DNA from: Setophaga petechia
Taxonomy: Eukaryota; Chordata; Aves; Passeriformes; Parulidae
Assembly: GCA_024362935.1 (NCBI GenBank)
Contig: JANCRA010000006.1
Coordinates: forward strand, 35,643,924 to 35,707,923
DNA: 64,000 nucleotides
Reading direction: 5' to 3'
The translations under genes were made by a program, and so were the position numbers. Under the pieces are notes generated by a model. The model did not search any database. It saw only the letters and a list, made by a program, of their open reading frames with translations, and was not told where the DNA came from. Below are positions 12,195-23,775 of this stretch, one piece after another. Each line of letters begins with the position of its first letter. The stretch's first letter is position 1.

Positions 12195-12771
12195 GTTTCC
12201 ATGGCAACTGCCAGGCCAGGTGACCCAGGTGTCCCCCCCAGTGCCGGTTGCCATGGAAACAGTGCCCAGCCCTGCCCCTTTCTGTCTGGCTGACCTGGCC
12301 TTGGGCCCTGGCAGTGCCGTTGGCTGCTGGTTCCTGGTGCCCGAGCGGCCAGCGCGGCACAGGGCAGGTGGCCATGGCACAGCCCCAGCAAGGGATCCCC
12401 TCTGGCTCTGGGCAGTGTCACCAGCCCTGAGCAAGGGGCCCAGGGCAGCTTTCCATGGCCACCAACCACCACAACGGCTCCGGGCATTGGTTGCCATGGC
12501 CCCAAACTGAGGAACGGTCCCTGTGGCCATTGCCATGGCACCTGGTGGCACCAACGAGTGTCACTGCAATTGTACCTGGAACAGCCCCGGCACCGCTTTG
12601 TCCTGAGGGTTGCCATGGCAGCCGAGGACAGCAACAGCTCTGCAGGCAAGTGGCCGTGGAACCTGGCTGCAGAAATGGCTCCTTGGGCTGGTTTCCAGGG
12701 AAACCTGAACTGATGGGGGTTGCCATGGCACCCAAACCCAGCAGTGGGGTCCCTGCAGTGTCCTTGGCAAC
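12195..12771. repeat. ~41-bp minisatellite carrying RFX X-box-like palindromes
   Basis: GTTGCCATGGCAAC-like palindromes occur at 12195, 12247, 12368, 12449, 12490, 12529, 12609, 12691, 12719 and 12760. Most spacings are near 41 or multiples of it (121, 81, 41, 39, 80, 82, 41), with degenerate units in the gaps, so this is a decayed tandem repeat. The sites at 12195 (GTTTCCATGGCAAC) and 12247 (GTTGCCATGGAAAC) are very close to the symmetrical X-box bound by RFX transcription factors. No gene start was identified next to it. Confidence 0.7.
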
Positions 12772-12774
12772 ATT

Positions 12775-13440
12775 CCCTTGCAATGGGCCAGTGCAGGTTG
12801 GGATGATGATCCACCCTCACAGCTGGCCCAGACAGGTCTGGAGTGGTCTTGGAGGCAGATTGGGTTTGGCACACGCTTGAGGAGGGTGTCTGTTTTCAAC
12901 AGAGAAACTCAAGAATTTGAGATTGCTTCAAACAATTAAAAGGGGAAAATCCCTCTTTGCCTGAGTGTGATCAGTTCTCCGAGCAAAGCAGGTCCCAGGG
13001 GAGTGAGGGCAGACAAGGATGGGGTTGGGGAATGTGGGGCAAGGTTGCCCACACTGCATCTGACCTCAAGGCACAGCTTCTCTGACCAGGCCAGAATTTC
13101 TTAGTAGAGTCCCTGGTTCAGTATTGATCACTGAATGCTACAATCACCTCTTGTCTAAAGAGAAAAGTAATAAAAGACACCCTTTAAAATGGGGGAATAC
13201 ATATTTCCTAGAAGCTCTTTGAAATATTTCTCCATAACTGCAGCAGAAAAATTTCCTAATTAACAGTTCCAGACCAGAGGGAAATCAAGGCACAGCCATG
13301 GTTTGTCAGGACTTGCTTGATCCTAATAAGCCCCGTGGTGAACTTGGGGCTGAGCCCTGGAAACTCAGGGTCTGAGAGGAGATTGCACAAACCTTTCCAG
13401 GAGTCAAAGTCAGAAGAAAACCTCAAAGTGTCTCAAGGCA
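12775..13440. other. Non-coding stretch leading into the left inverted arm
   Basis: No gene, LINE or LTR was recognised. The last part (from about 13300) already resembles degenerate units of the ~150-bp tandem repeat that follows. Confidence 0.4.
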
Positions 13441-13960
13441 TGAATGGGTCCCAGTGAGGTCCATCCCCAACACAGGCTCCTCATGGGCTCACTGGAGGAG
13501 AGAATTGGAGGCCAGGATGTCACAAAAATCTCTCAGAGACTCAGTGTGGAAAGGAAAATCCAAAGTACCTTAAAAACCTTGATTATCTCAAAGCAATAAT
13601 GAGCCCCACTGAGTGTCAGTACAAAGCTCTCCAGGGACTCATTAAAGCAGATAATTGGGGTCATGATTGCACAAACCTCTCACAGAGTCTGTATCAAAAG
13701 GGAAACATCAAATACCTTAAAATAACTGAAGTACCTTGAAGCATTAATGAGCCGCACTGAGTGTTGTTACTGACAAAGCCTCTCCACGGACTAATTGCAG
13801 CAGATAATTGGAGGGCAGGATGGCACAAACCTCTCAGAGACTCCAAGGCAAAAGCCAAAGCCAAAGTCCATTGAAAAACCTGCAGTCCCTGCAGGGAGCA
13901 TTCAGGAGCCCGCAGGGCCATTGCTGAGCAAGGCTCCCCAGGGACTCCTTCCAGCAGATC
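13300..13960. repeat. ~150-bp degenerate tandem repeat (left arm)
   Basis: A motif like AATGAGCCCCACTGAGTG recurs at about 13443, 13595, 13743 and 13900, with in-phase companions such as CAGATAATTGG and GCACAAACCTCTCA. This gives a period of roughly 150 bp over four to five units. The same repeat in reverse order and orientation lies at 34980-35560. Confidence 0.7.
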
Positions 13961-14679
13961 CTTGAGGTCACTGGGATGTGGGCTAGGGGGGGATGCTGAG
14001 GGCAGGACAAGGGGCTGACAGTGCCCAGCCTGGCTGGGGCTGTGCCAGGAGGCCCCAGGGCCTCAGGACAAGGTGTCTCCTCACAGCCCTTGGTGGCACA
14101 GACCCTGCTGTGGCCCAGGGCACCAAGACTTGGCTTCTCTTTGTCCCCACCGGTCATCACTGCCTGCACTCCTCTGCTCTGCCTGGGGCCTGGGGACACT
14201 TTCTCAGGCGTGTCCGTCACTGGGACCCATTAAAAGTCCAAGAAAGTTTGGAGTGTGATTCTGCCTTGGAGTTCTGGAGAGGTTTCTTCAGCTCCCTCTC
14301 AGGGACTGATGTTCAGGGCCTGAGCACAAAGCACCAGAGGCTCATTCAAGTCCTTGTGCTGTGCCTGTGCTGCTGAGCTGGGCTGGGCTCCTGGCACAGA
14401 GGCAGCTCCTGGTAAGCAAGCAGAGCTTCAAAAGCACATTTCTCCTGATGAGCAGCTCTTCTGCCAGCCCAGCAGGGCTGGGGCACTGCCTGCAGCCAGC
14501 CCGGGCACAGCACAGAGGCACAGAGAGCTTCAATTAGTCAGGGCTGGGAAGGTGCTGAGAAGTGTCTGGGGCACAATCACTGCCAGCCCTTGGCACAGGA
14601 ACCTCTGGCTGCAGGACAGTGCAGCTGCAGCTCCTGGAGCCATCTCCTCAAGCTGGAACATCCCAATGCCTCCAGAGCC

Positions 14680-16195
14680 TGTGACTACAACTCTGAATTA
14701 TTCTGCTGCAGCGGAGGTGAAATGCTCAGGAACCTCTGACATGCTGAGGGTTTCTGATCAATCATAGAATATTTCCAAGTCAAGGATTTTGATAGAAAAT
14801 AGGATATTTCCTAAGGTTTTTTATTCAGTTTCCTCCTATTGGAGCATGGCAGGGAGGGGGGAGATTTATATTAAAGATCGATTAGGAATTATTATTATGA
14901 ATGCTGACAAGAGCTTGAGATATCCAAACTCTTACTTACAGTGATCAACAGGTTCACAGGAGATCCCTAATGTGCTTCAGCCACTCTGCCCATGGACAGC
15001 AGCAGCATCCCCTTTGCTGGAGCCATCAGGCTCAGGCTGAGCTGTCCTTTCTCCAAGCTGCAAACAGAACCTGCCCCCAGCCAGTGCCCTGCAAACAGGC
15101 AGGGTTCTGTAGGGCCAAGGAGAGTGCACAGAGATTTGGGGTCTGTGAGTGCTGGCAGGGAGAGATCAGGCACAGGGAAACACCTGCAGGAGGGAAATCT
15201 CCAGGAATAGAGAAAAGATCAGGCAAGGAGAGGAAACAAAACCCAGCAATGCTGTGGCAGGGAGAGTTTAGAGATGCCCACAGGATCCCCTCCAGTGCAG
15301 CCCCTCCCTCTGAACAAGCCCCCTCCCTCCTGTGCCCCAGCCAAGCCTCTGCCCTCAGGGCCGGGGCTCCAAGGTGTGCAGCCCCTCCTGTGCAGGCAGA
15401 GCTGCAGCAGAGCCGTGGGGCAGCTCTGCAGCCCCGGGCCCAGTTCCCTCTGCAGAGCACAGGGCTGGGAGCAGCTGCCCGGCCCTGGGTGCTCTGGCAG
15501 GGGGCACAGCTGGCTCAGGGTGACGCTGTCCCCAGTGCCCGGCTCTGGGCAATGCTGTCAGTGCAGCCAGGGGAGGAGCTGCATCTCCCTCAATCCAATG
15601 CCATCATAAGGACACTTGGGAGTCTCTCTGAGATTTCAGTCCAAGCTGAGAGCTCCAATCCAGGATGCAAACCTGTCGTAGTGCATCTCTGAGTTATAGG
15701 ATTGATGGGGAAAGGCAGAGGTGTTGTGACACTGAAAATGCTGCTGGGTTGGTGAAATGAGCAACGTGACTCCTTTGGCTACAAATGTGGAGCTGGGCTG
15801 TGGTGGATCCATCCGCTCTTATCAGTGCCTGGTGACATTTTAGGGGAAGCATGGGAAGGTGATCACTCTCCACCTGACAAAGCTTAAAGCCCAGAGAGAC
15901 TCTGAACAGGTCAGAACATCAGACCATCTCCCCTCACGCATCATGTGGACTCATTGAACTTGTTTTGCTCTCCCTGAGTTCAGCAGCAAGGCAGATGGTT
16001 TGATATCCAAGAATACCCGCAAAGAGATGGGGGCGCTTATAAAGAAAACCTCAGATCTCTTAAAAACTAAAGCCCATGTCAGCGTGTTACAGAGGAGGGT
16101 ATACCAGAAATCGCTTTGATTTTGGTTACAGATATCTGCTCTAAATCTTCACTGTCCTTTATCCATGATCAGGTCTTCAAGTGCAGCCGCAGCAA
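14680..16195. other. Upstream region of the left olfactory receptor
   Basis: No coding region was recognised. 15000-15700 is moderately GC-rich and partly homologous to the opposite arm. The last ~150 bases before the receptor ATG are shared with the region upstream of the minus-strand receptor near 31690-31830, so they may hold receptor 5' sequence. No promoter element is clear. Confidence 0.4.
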
Positions 16196-16917
16196 ATGTC
16201 CAACAGCAGCTGCATCAGGCACTTCCTCCTGCTGGCATTGGCAGACACACACCAGCTGCAGCTCCTGCACTTCTGCCTCTTGCTGGGCATCTCCCTGGCT
16301 GCCCTCCTGGGCAACAGCCTCATCATCAGCGCCGTAGCCTGCGGCCACCACCTGCACATGCCCATGTTCTTCTTCCTGCTCAACCTGGCCCTCAGCAACC
16401 TGGGCTCCATCTGCACCACTGTGCCCAAAGCCATGCACAATTCCCTCTGGGACACCAGGGACATCTCCTACACAGGATGTGCTGCTCAGCTCTTTTTCTT
16501 TCTCTTTTTTTGTGTAGCAGAGCTTTCCCTCCTGACCATCATGTGCTACGACCGCTACGTGTCCATCTGCAAACCCCTGCACTACAGGACCCTCCTGGGC
16601 AGCAGAGCTTGTGCCCACATGGCAGCAGCTGCCTGGGCCAGTGCCTTTCTCCATGCTCTGCTGCACACAGCCAATACATTTTCCCTGCTCCTGTGCCATG
16701 GCAATGCCTTGGACCAGTTCTTCTGTGAAATCCCACAGATCCTCAAGCTCTCCTGCTCATACTCCTACCTCAGAGAAATTTGGCTTCTTGCTTTTAGTGT
16801 GTGTTTAAATTTCGTTTGTTTTGTGTTCATTGTTTTCTCCTATGTGCAGATCTTCAGGGCTGTGCTGAGGATCTCCTCTGGGCAGGGACGGCACAAAGCC
16901 TTTTCCAACTTCCTCCC

Positions 16918-17071
16918 TGTCATGGTTTGACACTGGCACAATGCCAATGCTCTATGAAAATATACTCTCCTGGTGTCTGCTGTGAGATGAGACTAGGAAA
17001 TAAGCAAAGCAGGCTTCTACTTTAGGGGAAAAAAAAAAGTTTATTAACTAAACTACAAAAAGAAAAAAAAA

Positions 17072-17114
<43 letters not shown>

Positions 17115-18192
17115 GAAAATGAAAACTCCACAAAGAAACATTTCCTCTTCCCTCACTACATTTCTAATACATCTACCACACATCTTCTAAATTTCAAATC
17201 TCTATACTCAATTCTAGTCTATTAAGAGGAGAGGAGTTCTTCTTGGGGCCATGGTGACCTCTTTCTTGCATGCCCAGCGCTCTCACCGCTGGAACACAGA
17301 CCAAAGAGCTGCTCGAGGGTTGTCTTTTTAAGGATACAACGTCTCATTCTAAAAAGGCACAGTCTCTTTCTCATTTCTTGGGACTTCTTGTCTCCCCCAT
17401 ACTTATTAACCCCCTGGGGCCGGGGGGTCTCTAAAATCCAAAACTGAACCCTCCTGGTTCTGAGGCCTGGCTTCCCCCTGGACGCAGTTTCTGTATCACA
17501 AGGAAACGTGGCTCTGTCTAATGGCTACTAAAAAGAGTCCAGCAATCAGCTACTCCATCATCTCCTTCCGGCCTCTTTCTTCACTCTTTTAGCCTCAACT
17601 TACTGCTCTGACTATCTACTTCATCATTCACTCTATCTCCCCTCCAGGAAAGGTCTAAATGCTCTGTGAAGTCTTCATTGTCCAGAAAGGGGTTAAAAAA
17701 AACTTCTGCAGGCGGCCAGGCTCCTTCCCTGCTGCACTCCCCCCCTTCCCTCTCCTTCTTCACAGCTGATATCGCTTCAAGGCCACGGGCCTGAACCAGC
17801 TTTCTCTCTCTCTCATCTTCTAACTGGGGGGGGCTGCCTAAATCTTCTCAGGGTCTCTCTCTCTCTCTCATCTCTCTCCTGGGGGGGGCTGCCTAACGCC
17901 TCCTGGATGTCTGGACCACCCTTCCATCCTGAGGGGTCAGGGCCTACCTCTGCCGGGCCGCAGGTTTTCCCCTCCCCCGCCCAGCTCAAAGCCGGGCAGG
18001 GGAGGCCTTGCCGCTTTGCTGGCCAGAAATCAAAAGAGAACGAGCTCAAGGGAGTGCTGCTTCTAACCCCTGTGTTCTCAGAGGCGCATCTACTTTTCAG
18101 TGGCTAAACCTGCTGTCAATTTAAGATCTGAACACTTATTGGCCTCTGGCCACTCCATTCTCAGAAAACCTACTTCTTATAAACCCACGACA
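16918..18192 (-). mobile_element. Solo LTR inserted in the olfactory receptor gene
   Basis: The element begins TGTCATGGTTTGAC and ends CCACGACA. It is flanked by a perfect 5-bp duplication, CTCCC, at 16913-16917 and 18193-18197; the uninterrupted sister gene has a single copy in the matching place. The reverse-strand AATAAA-type signal near 17040, and its match in inverted orientation to the LTR at 27164-28495, show minus orientation. It contains a CA microsatellite and CT-rich tracts, and no coding sequence. TG...CA ends, length ~1.27 kb and lack of internal region indicate recombination between two LTRs of a former provirus. Confidence 0.88.
17073..17111. repeat. (CA)n microsatellite within the solo LTR
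   Basis: An uninterrupted CA dinucleotide run of about 19 units follows an A-rich tract. It is probably length-polymorphic. Confidence 0.95.
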
Positions 18193-18525
18193 CTCCCTCA
18201 CCTGGCCGTGGTCTCTCTGTTCCTCAGCACTGGCACATTTGCCTACGTGAAGCCCCCCTCCATGTCCTCCCCATCCCTGGATCTGGCCCTGTCAGTTCTG
18301 TACTTGGTGGTGCCTCCAGCCCTGAACCCCCTCATCTACAGCCTGAGGAACCAGGAGCTCAAGGCTGCAGTGTGGAGACAGATGAGTGGATGGTTTCACA
18401 AACTTAAAACTGTTGGCCAATTTCTGCAAATCACTTCTAATAAAGTCATATTTGACTCTTTCTCTTGGTTTGCAAGTGGGGTATTTTTTTTCCTTGTTTT
18501 GGTTTTGAATATTTTCCACAAATAA

Positions 18526-19985
18526 ATCTCATTGCTTTTGCCATTTCTCATTTTGTTTCTCTCCACCTTCCCTGTAGCCACAGACTGTCTCAATGAGGGG
18601 CTGCACTCCTGGTGGCTTGAAAAGAACTAAAGGATCTCCCAGCAGAGTTTTCTGCACGGATGCCCTTTCTGTTTCCTTCCCTGGAGCTGCAGCAGCAATG
18701 TCTGTGTGCAGAGCTGGGGGCAGATCAGTGCTGGCCCAGCAGCTGTGCCCAGCAGCAGCAGCACTTGGTGTTGCCAGTGCTGCTGCCGTGGCCCTGCCCC
18801 GCTGCCCTGGTGGCCCTGGTGTTGCTGCAGGGCCTGAGTGCTCTCGGGGCCGGGCACAGCCCTGGGGGTGGCAGTGCCGGGGCTGCAGCAGGGACAGGCC
18901 ATGGGCACTGCTGGGGCAGCGCTGACACCTCAGGCCAGGCCCTGGGGGCTCCAGGCTCCTTGCCCAGGCTCTCTCAAGAACACGGCCAGGCCAATGCTCA
19001 GCACAGAAAACCCCCGTGAGCAGCCCCAGGCTGGCCGTGGGCAGGCTGGGGGCAAACAGCATGGCTGGGGCTCTGTAAGGGCCCTGGGGCACACGGGAAG
19101 GAGCAGCAGAGCAGGGGCTGATCCATCCCCAGGGCGCTGCACAGCCCAGGGCAGCGTCCCAGAGCGTCCTGATGGAACTGCCAACAACATCCCCCCTCTG
19201 CAGCCCTGGCCTCTCCCCCAGCTCACACAGGTGCCCCATCCTTGCAGGCACAGACACGGCAGCACTGGCTCAGCAGCCCCTGTTTGCATTGCACACAGCA
19301 GGCGGGAGCACCCCCATGCTGGTGCTGTGGGGACATGAACCTGAGGCAGCACAAATGCCATCAGCCCCTGGGGCCAGCAAGGGCTGGGGGGCACCAGGGA
19401 AAGCACTCAGCTTTGTCCTGGCCTCTGCACTCAGCCAGAAAGTTTGTTCCCATCAGCTGGGAGTTTCCTGTCCCACTGCAGACGCTGTTGCTCAGAGCCA
19501 GGGCTGCCTGGCAGCCACCCCCAAACTGCCCTCAGCATTTCCTTGGCTTCACCTTTGCTTTCTTTACTCTTCCCTTGTACAAACTTCTTCTCATTGCCCA
19601 CCCCTGTTCCATCCCCTGCAGACAGCCCACCCCTGTTTGCCCTTTACTCTCTGGCCCCACTCCCCATTGCAGTTCCTGACTTGGCACCATGGGAACGTCC
19701 CTTGGGCAGCAGGATCATCCTACAAGTGCTGCAGGAATTGTCTGCAGGCTCCTGCAGTGCCTGCTGCTGCTCCCTTGCCAGAGGCACCCCAGGCCAGGGG
19801 GGCACATCTGGGCTGCTGTGTCTGCCTCTGGGGCTCCCTGTTCTGGGCAGTGAGGAGGAGCTGCAGAGGCTCTGCAGGACTGACAGGATTGGGTTTGGGG
19901 CTGGCAGGAGAAGCTGAGGGACCTGGGCTGCTGGAGCTGCTGAAGAGGAGGCCCAGGGCTCATCCTGCAACTGCACCAAGAGTGG
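18526..19985. other. Non-coding stretch after the left olfactory receptor
   Basis: An AATAAA at about 18522-18527 may serve as the receptor poly(A) signal. To ~18690 the sequence matches the opposite arm. From there to 19985 it is GC-rich with long open frames on both strands that show no family signature and run into CR1 sequence. No gene was recognised. Confidence 0.4.
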
Positions 19986-19986
19986 T

Positions 19987-20594
19987 TTCAGAGAATCCCA
20001 GAATCAGCAAGGTTGGAAAAGACCTTGGAGATCATCAAGTCCAACAAGGCCCTGACACCGCCTTGTGTTTTCTGAGCCTCCTCTTCTCCAGGATAAACAA
20101 CCCCAGCTCCCTCAGCCACTCCTCACAGGACTTGTGTTCCAGACCCCTCCCCAGCCTTGTTGCCCTTCTCTGGACACGCTCCAGCCCCTCCATGTCCTTC
20201 CTAAATTGAGGGCCCAAAACTGGACACAGCACTCGAGGTGCTGCCCTACCAGTGCCCAGCACAGGGGAAGAATCACTGCCCTGCTCCTGCTGGCCACAGC
20301 ATTCCTGATCCAGGCCAGGAGCCATTGGCCTTCTTGCCCACCTGGGCACACTGCTGCCTCATGTCCAGCCTGCTGTCCATCCGTGCCCCCAGGTCCCTTT
20401 CTGCCTGGCTGCTCTCCAGCCACTCTGTCCCCAGCCTGTAACACTGGGGCCAAATTGGAGGGCCTGGCACTTGGATTTGTTAATCCTCAAATTGTGCATT
20501 TCAGCCCCTGGATCCAGCCTGTTAAGGTCTCTCTGCAGAGCCCTCCTATGCTCCCACAGATTAACACTCACACCCAGCTTGATGTCATCTGCAA
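19987..20594 (-). mobile_element. CR1 LINE 3' fragment (antisense)
   Basis: The 3' end is at 19987 (CAGAGAATCCCAGAATC, then GGTTGGAAAAGACCTTGGAG and ATCATCAAGTCCAAC), reading on the minus strand. The rest is the CR1 ORF2 tail and 3' UTR, truncated at about 20594 where the 40-bp minisatellite begins. Confidence 0.88.
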
Positions 20595-20599
20595 AGATG

Positions 20600-21350
20600 T
20601 CCTTGGTTCCATGGGGCCCCTCAGTGTCACAATGGCCTCTTGGTTACACCAGGCCCTGCACTGTCACACTGGTCTCCTTGGTTCCATGAGACCATGCAGA
20701 GCAACAATGGTCTCCTTGGTTCCATGGGACCCCACAATGTGACAATGAACTCCTTGGTTCCATGGGGCTTCACAGTGTCACAATGTTCTTGTTGGTGCTG
20801 CAGTTTCACAGTGGCCCCTTGGTTCCATGGGGCCGCAGAGTGTCACAATGGCCCCATGGTTACATGAGGTCCCACACTGTCACCATGGTCCCTGTGGTTC
20901 CACAAGTCCTGTCAGTGTCACAATGGACTCCTTGTTTCCACGAGGCCACGCAGTGTCACAACGTTCTTCTAGATCCCTTGAGGCCCCATTGTGTCACAGT
21001 GGTCCCTTGGTTACACAGGATCCTGCACTGTCACAATGTCCCCTTGGTTCCATGAGGCCCCGCAGTGTCAGAATGGCCCCTTGGTTCCACTGGGCCCTGG
21101 AGTCTCCCAATGGTCCCCTTGGTTTTGCAGTGTCAAAATGGTGAAACCCCTTGGTTACACGAGGCCCTGCAGTGTCACAATGGCCTCTGTGGTTCCACGA
21201 GGACCCAGAGTGTCACGGGGCACTCCCTGGTTCCATTTGGCCCCACAGCACCACCATGGACCCCTGGTTCTATGGAGGTGCCCTGTGTCACCATGGTTCC
21301 CCATTTCTATGAGGCCCTGCAGTGTCACCATGGCCCCAGAGTGTCCCAAT
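20600..21350. repeat. ~40-bp minisatellite array 1
   Basis: About 18 degenerate units follow the pattern CTTGGTTCCATGAGG-CCCCGCAGTG-TCACAATGG, with unit starts about every 40 bases (for example 20621, 20661, 20701). The same unit in the same orientation recurs at 28540-29565 and 38505-38650. It is bounded on both sides by antisense CR1 fragments. Confidence 0.9.
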
Positions 21351-21351
21351 C

Positions 21352-23040
21352 ATCACAGAATGACAGAATCAAATAGGCTGGAAAAGACCTTTGGGATCAT
21401 CAAGTCCAACCAATGCCCTAATACTGCCTTGTCACCCAGACCATGCCACCAAGTGCCACTGGAGAGGGACAGTGACTCTGCCACCTCCCCCCTGGCCAGC
21501 CCATTCCAGTTCCCACTCACCCTTTCTGTGAAGAACTTCTTCCTATTGTCCAGCCTGAGCCTCCCCTGGTGCAGCTTAAGGCTGTGTCTTCTTGTCCTGC
21601 CCTCCAGCAGATCCACACTCACACCCAGCTTGGTGCCATCTGCAATTTGTGAATGGGGGATTCGATCCCCTCTCCCAGATAATCAGTGAAGATATTAAAC
21701 AGGACTGGGCCCAGCACAGATCCCTGGGGACAGCACCAGTGCCTGGACACCAGCTGGGTGCAGCACCATCCCCACCACTCTCTGGGCCCAGCCCCCAGCC
21801 AGCTCTTAAATCTCCCAATGAGGAGGGAACCTGCCCAAGCCGTGGGCTGCAGCTTTTCCAGGGAATGCTGTCAGAGACAGTGTCAAAGGCTTTGCTGAAG
21901 TCCAGGCACACAACATCCACAGCCTTTCCCACATCCACAGGTGGGTCATCTGGTCATAAAGGAGACCAGGTTGGTCAGGCAGGACCTGCCACCCCTAAAT
22001 CCACGCTGGCTGGCTCTGACCCCTGGGCCATCCTGAGGGTGCCCTGTGATGGCACTCAAGGTGATCTGTTCCATCACCTTGCCAGGCACCCAGGTCAGGC
22101 TGACAGGCCTGGAGTTCCCCAGATCCTCCTGCCAGCCCTTCTTGGGGATGGGCTCACACTGGCACCTCCAGTCCTCTGGGCCCTCCCTGCTGAGCCAGTA
22201 CTGATGGTAAATGATGGAGAGCAGCTTGGGCAGCTCATCCACCAGCTCCCTCATCCCCCTAGGATGGATCCCATCTGATCCCATACACCTGTGAGCATCT
22301 GAGTGGCTCAGCAGGTCCCAAGCTGCTTCCTCCTGGATTCCAGGGGGCTGTTCTGCTCCCTGTGCCCATCTACCAGCTCAGGAGAACACTTGTCCTGAGG
22401 ACAACCTGTCCTAATATTGAATATTGAGACAAACAAGATGTTAAGGAGCTCAGCCTTTTCCTTATCTTCAGTTACTATATTGCCACTGCATCCAATAACA
22501 AGAAGACATTCTCCTTTTCCCTCCTTTTGCCATGCGTTTTTTTATACAATTTTTTTTAACAGAATGGGCCAGGTTAAGTTCTAATTGAGCTTTCACCTCC
22601 CAAATTTTTTCTGCACAACCTAATGACATCTTTAAACTGTTCCTGAGTTGCCAGCCCTTTTTCCCCGAGTCCTCACAAAATCTCCATGGGCAGCCAGGCC
22701 AGTCATTTTCCTCACTTGCTCATCTTTTGCCACACTGGGACAGGCTGCTCCTTCCCCCTTGAGATTACTTTCCTGAAATGTGTCCATCCTTCCTGGACCC
22801 CTTTGTTTTTAAGGGTTGTTTCCCTTAAAATAAATCAGTACCTGATTCAGTACTCCCCAAATCAGCATCCTAAACAGACCAAGGTCTGCCCTTCCTAATT
22901 CCAGTGTAGAAGTTTTGTTGCTGCCCCTCCTTCTTTCACAGAACATTGAAAACTTGATTGTTTCATGGTCACTGTGCCCCAGGCAGCCTCCGAGCCCCAC
23001 ATCTGCCCCCAGCCCTTCTCTGTTTGTGAACAGCAGCAGA
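21352..23040 (-). mobile_element. CR1 LINE, longer fragment with reverse transcriptase remnants (antisense)
   Basis: The 3' end is at 21352 (CACAGAATGACAGAATC, TGGAAAAGACCTTTGGG). Minus-strand frames carry reverse transcriptase segments. LVSFMTR and GGRSCLTNL are in the frame ending at 21946, and VVCLDFSKAFDTVS, the CR1 RT box with the first catalytic aspartate, is in the frame 21576-21938. The upstream RT/linker sequence can be followed with decay to about 23040. Frames are broken by stops and shifts, so it is inactive. Confidence 0.88.
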
Positions 23041-23470
23041 CAGAGCTTTCCTTGGCAGTGGGAGTGTTACCAAAAATTTGGTAAAGCAGAAAAGTCTTTA
23101 ACACCAGTATAGCATAGCTCCTCCCAAAGCCCTGCAGGCTGAGAACAGGAAAGTTTCTGTTTATTTTCTGTATTTTGCACACATATTCATTGATTGTCTT
23201 GGACTAAACATACACATGATAATAATTTCCCCAAAATCATGTACATATTTCCCCTCCCTTTACCCAAATGTTCTGTCTTGGGGGTCTCTCTGATGGTCCC
23301 TAGTGGTCGTGGACCCCAGTGTCCCAGTGGGCTTGGCTGAGCTGGCAGGACACTGAGGCTGGTGAACTTCCAGTTCTCCTTCTCACACAATGGGCATTGT
23401 GTGGTTTCCATAGGCCTGGGGTTGTGGAGAACAAGCTCCAGGTGTCAGCTCAGCTGGTGGAGACAATTTA
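23041..23470. other. Short unassigned spacer
   Basis: About 430 bases between the CR1 copy and the TGACATCA repeat. No gene, LTR or LINE was recognised. Confidence 0.4.
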
Positions 23471-23489
23471 TCATCGGGTAACATGAGGT

Positions 23490-23775
23490 CAGAGAGTGGG
23501 CTGTGACATCACAGAGGGGGTTATGTGGGGTCATTGAGCAGCAATTGCACCATAGACTGCCTCTGTGACAGCAGAGAGCAGGCTGTGACATCACAGGGCA
23601 GCGGTCTGACATCACAGGTCAGACTATGACATCGCAGAGTTGCCTGTGACATCAGAGACCAGCTGTGTGACATTAGAGAATGGACTGTTAGCTCACAGAG
23701 CAGGCTGTGACATCCCAGAGCAGGCTGTGACATCCCAGAGGGGCTGTGTGACATCCCAGCAGGGCTGTGTCAGGT
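23490..23775. repeat. ~24-bp repeat with TGACATCA/TGACATCC cores
   Basis: Units of the form GCAGGCTGTGACATCACAGA recur with variation. TGACATCA, TGACATCG, TGACATTA or TGACATCC cores appear around 23500, 23586, 23608, 23627, 23647, 23668, 23707, 23728 and 23749. TGACATCA differs by one base from the palindromic cAMP response element core, so the array may offer clustered bZIP half-sites. No adjacent gene is evident. Confidence 0.75.

Larger units (their letters stand above)
16196..18525 (+). pseudogene. Family-14-type olfactory receptor, split by a solo LTR
   Basis: Odorant receptors are seven-transmembrane class A GPCRs of olfactory neurons, usually with a single coding exon. The 5' part from ATG 16196 encodes TM1 to the start of TM6, with GNSLI in TM1, LHMPMFFFLLNLALS in TM2, MCYDRYVSICKPLHY at the end of TM3 and KAFSNFLP before TM6. 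Reading then enters an inserted LTR (16918-18192) and stops at 16930. The 3' part resumes at 18198 with HLAVVSLFLSTGTFAYVKPPS (TM6-7 side) and PALNPLIYSLRN in TM7. Its tail runs on to a stop at 18523-18525 and is longer than in the minus-strand sister gene. The break sits inside the coding exon, so a normal receptor cannot be made. No other lesion was seen, so the insertion is probably the inactivating event. Confidence 0.9.
13440..18690 (+). repeat. Left arm of a large inverted duplication containing an olfactory receptor
   Basis: This segment matches 30460-35570 in reverse complement. Anchors are the ~150-bp repeat, a near-identical block at 14020-14680 versus 34300-34960, the olfactory receptor genes, and the post-receptor segment 18540-18650 versus 30490-30605. 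Some parts (for example 15050-15250 versus 32980-33090) are only recognisably similar. The left arm also contains a later LTR insertion at 16918-18192. Confidence 0.75.

Noticed and set aside
12179..12874. 231-codon minus-strand frame with repeated C-H-G-N peptides
   Set aside because: It is the translation of the X-box minisatellite; the repeated peptides mirror the DNA repeat.
19172..20209. 345-codon + frame
   Set aside because: It runs from anonymous GC-rich DNA into an antisense CR1 3' end and has no protein signature.
20827..21689. Open frames with S-V-T-M repeats
   Set aside because: They are translations of the ~40-bp minisatellite; the same occurs at 28718-29877.
23490..23775. Possible CRISPR array (short regular repeats)
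   Set aside because: Units are contiguous and degenerate without unique spacers, and the DNA is vertebrate.
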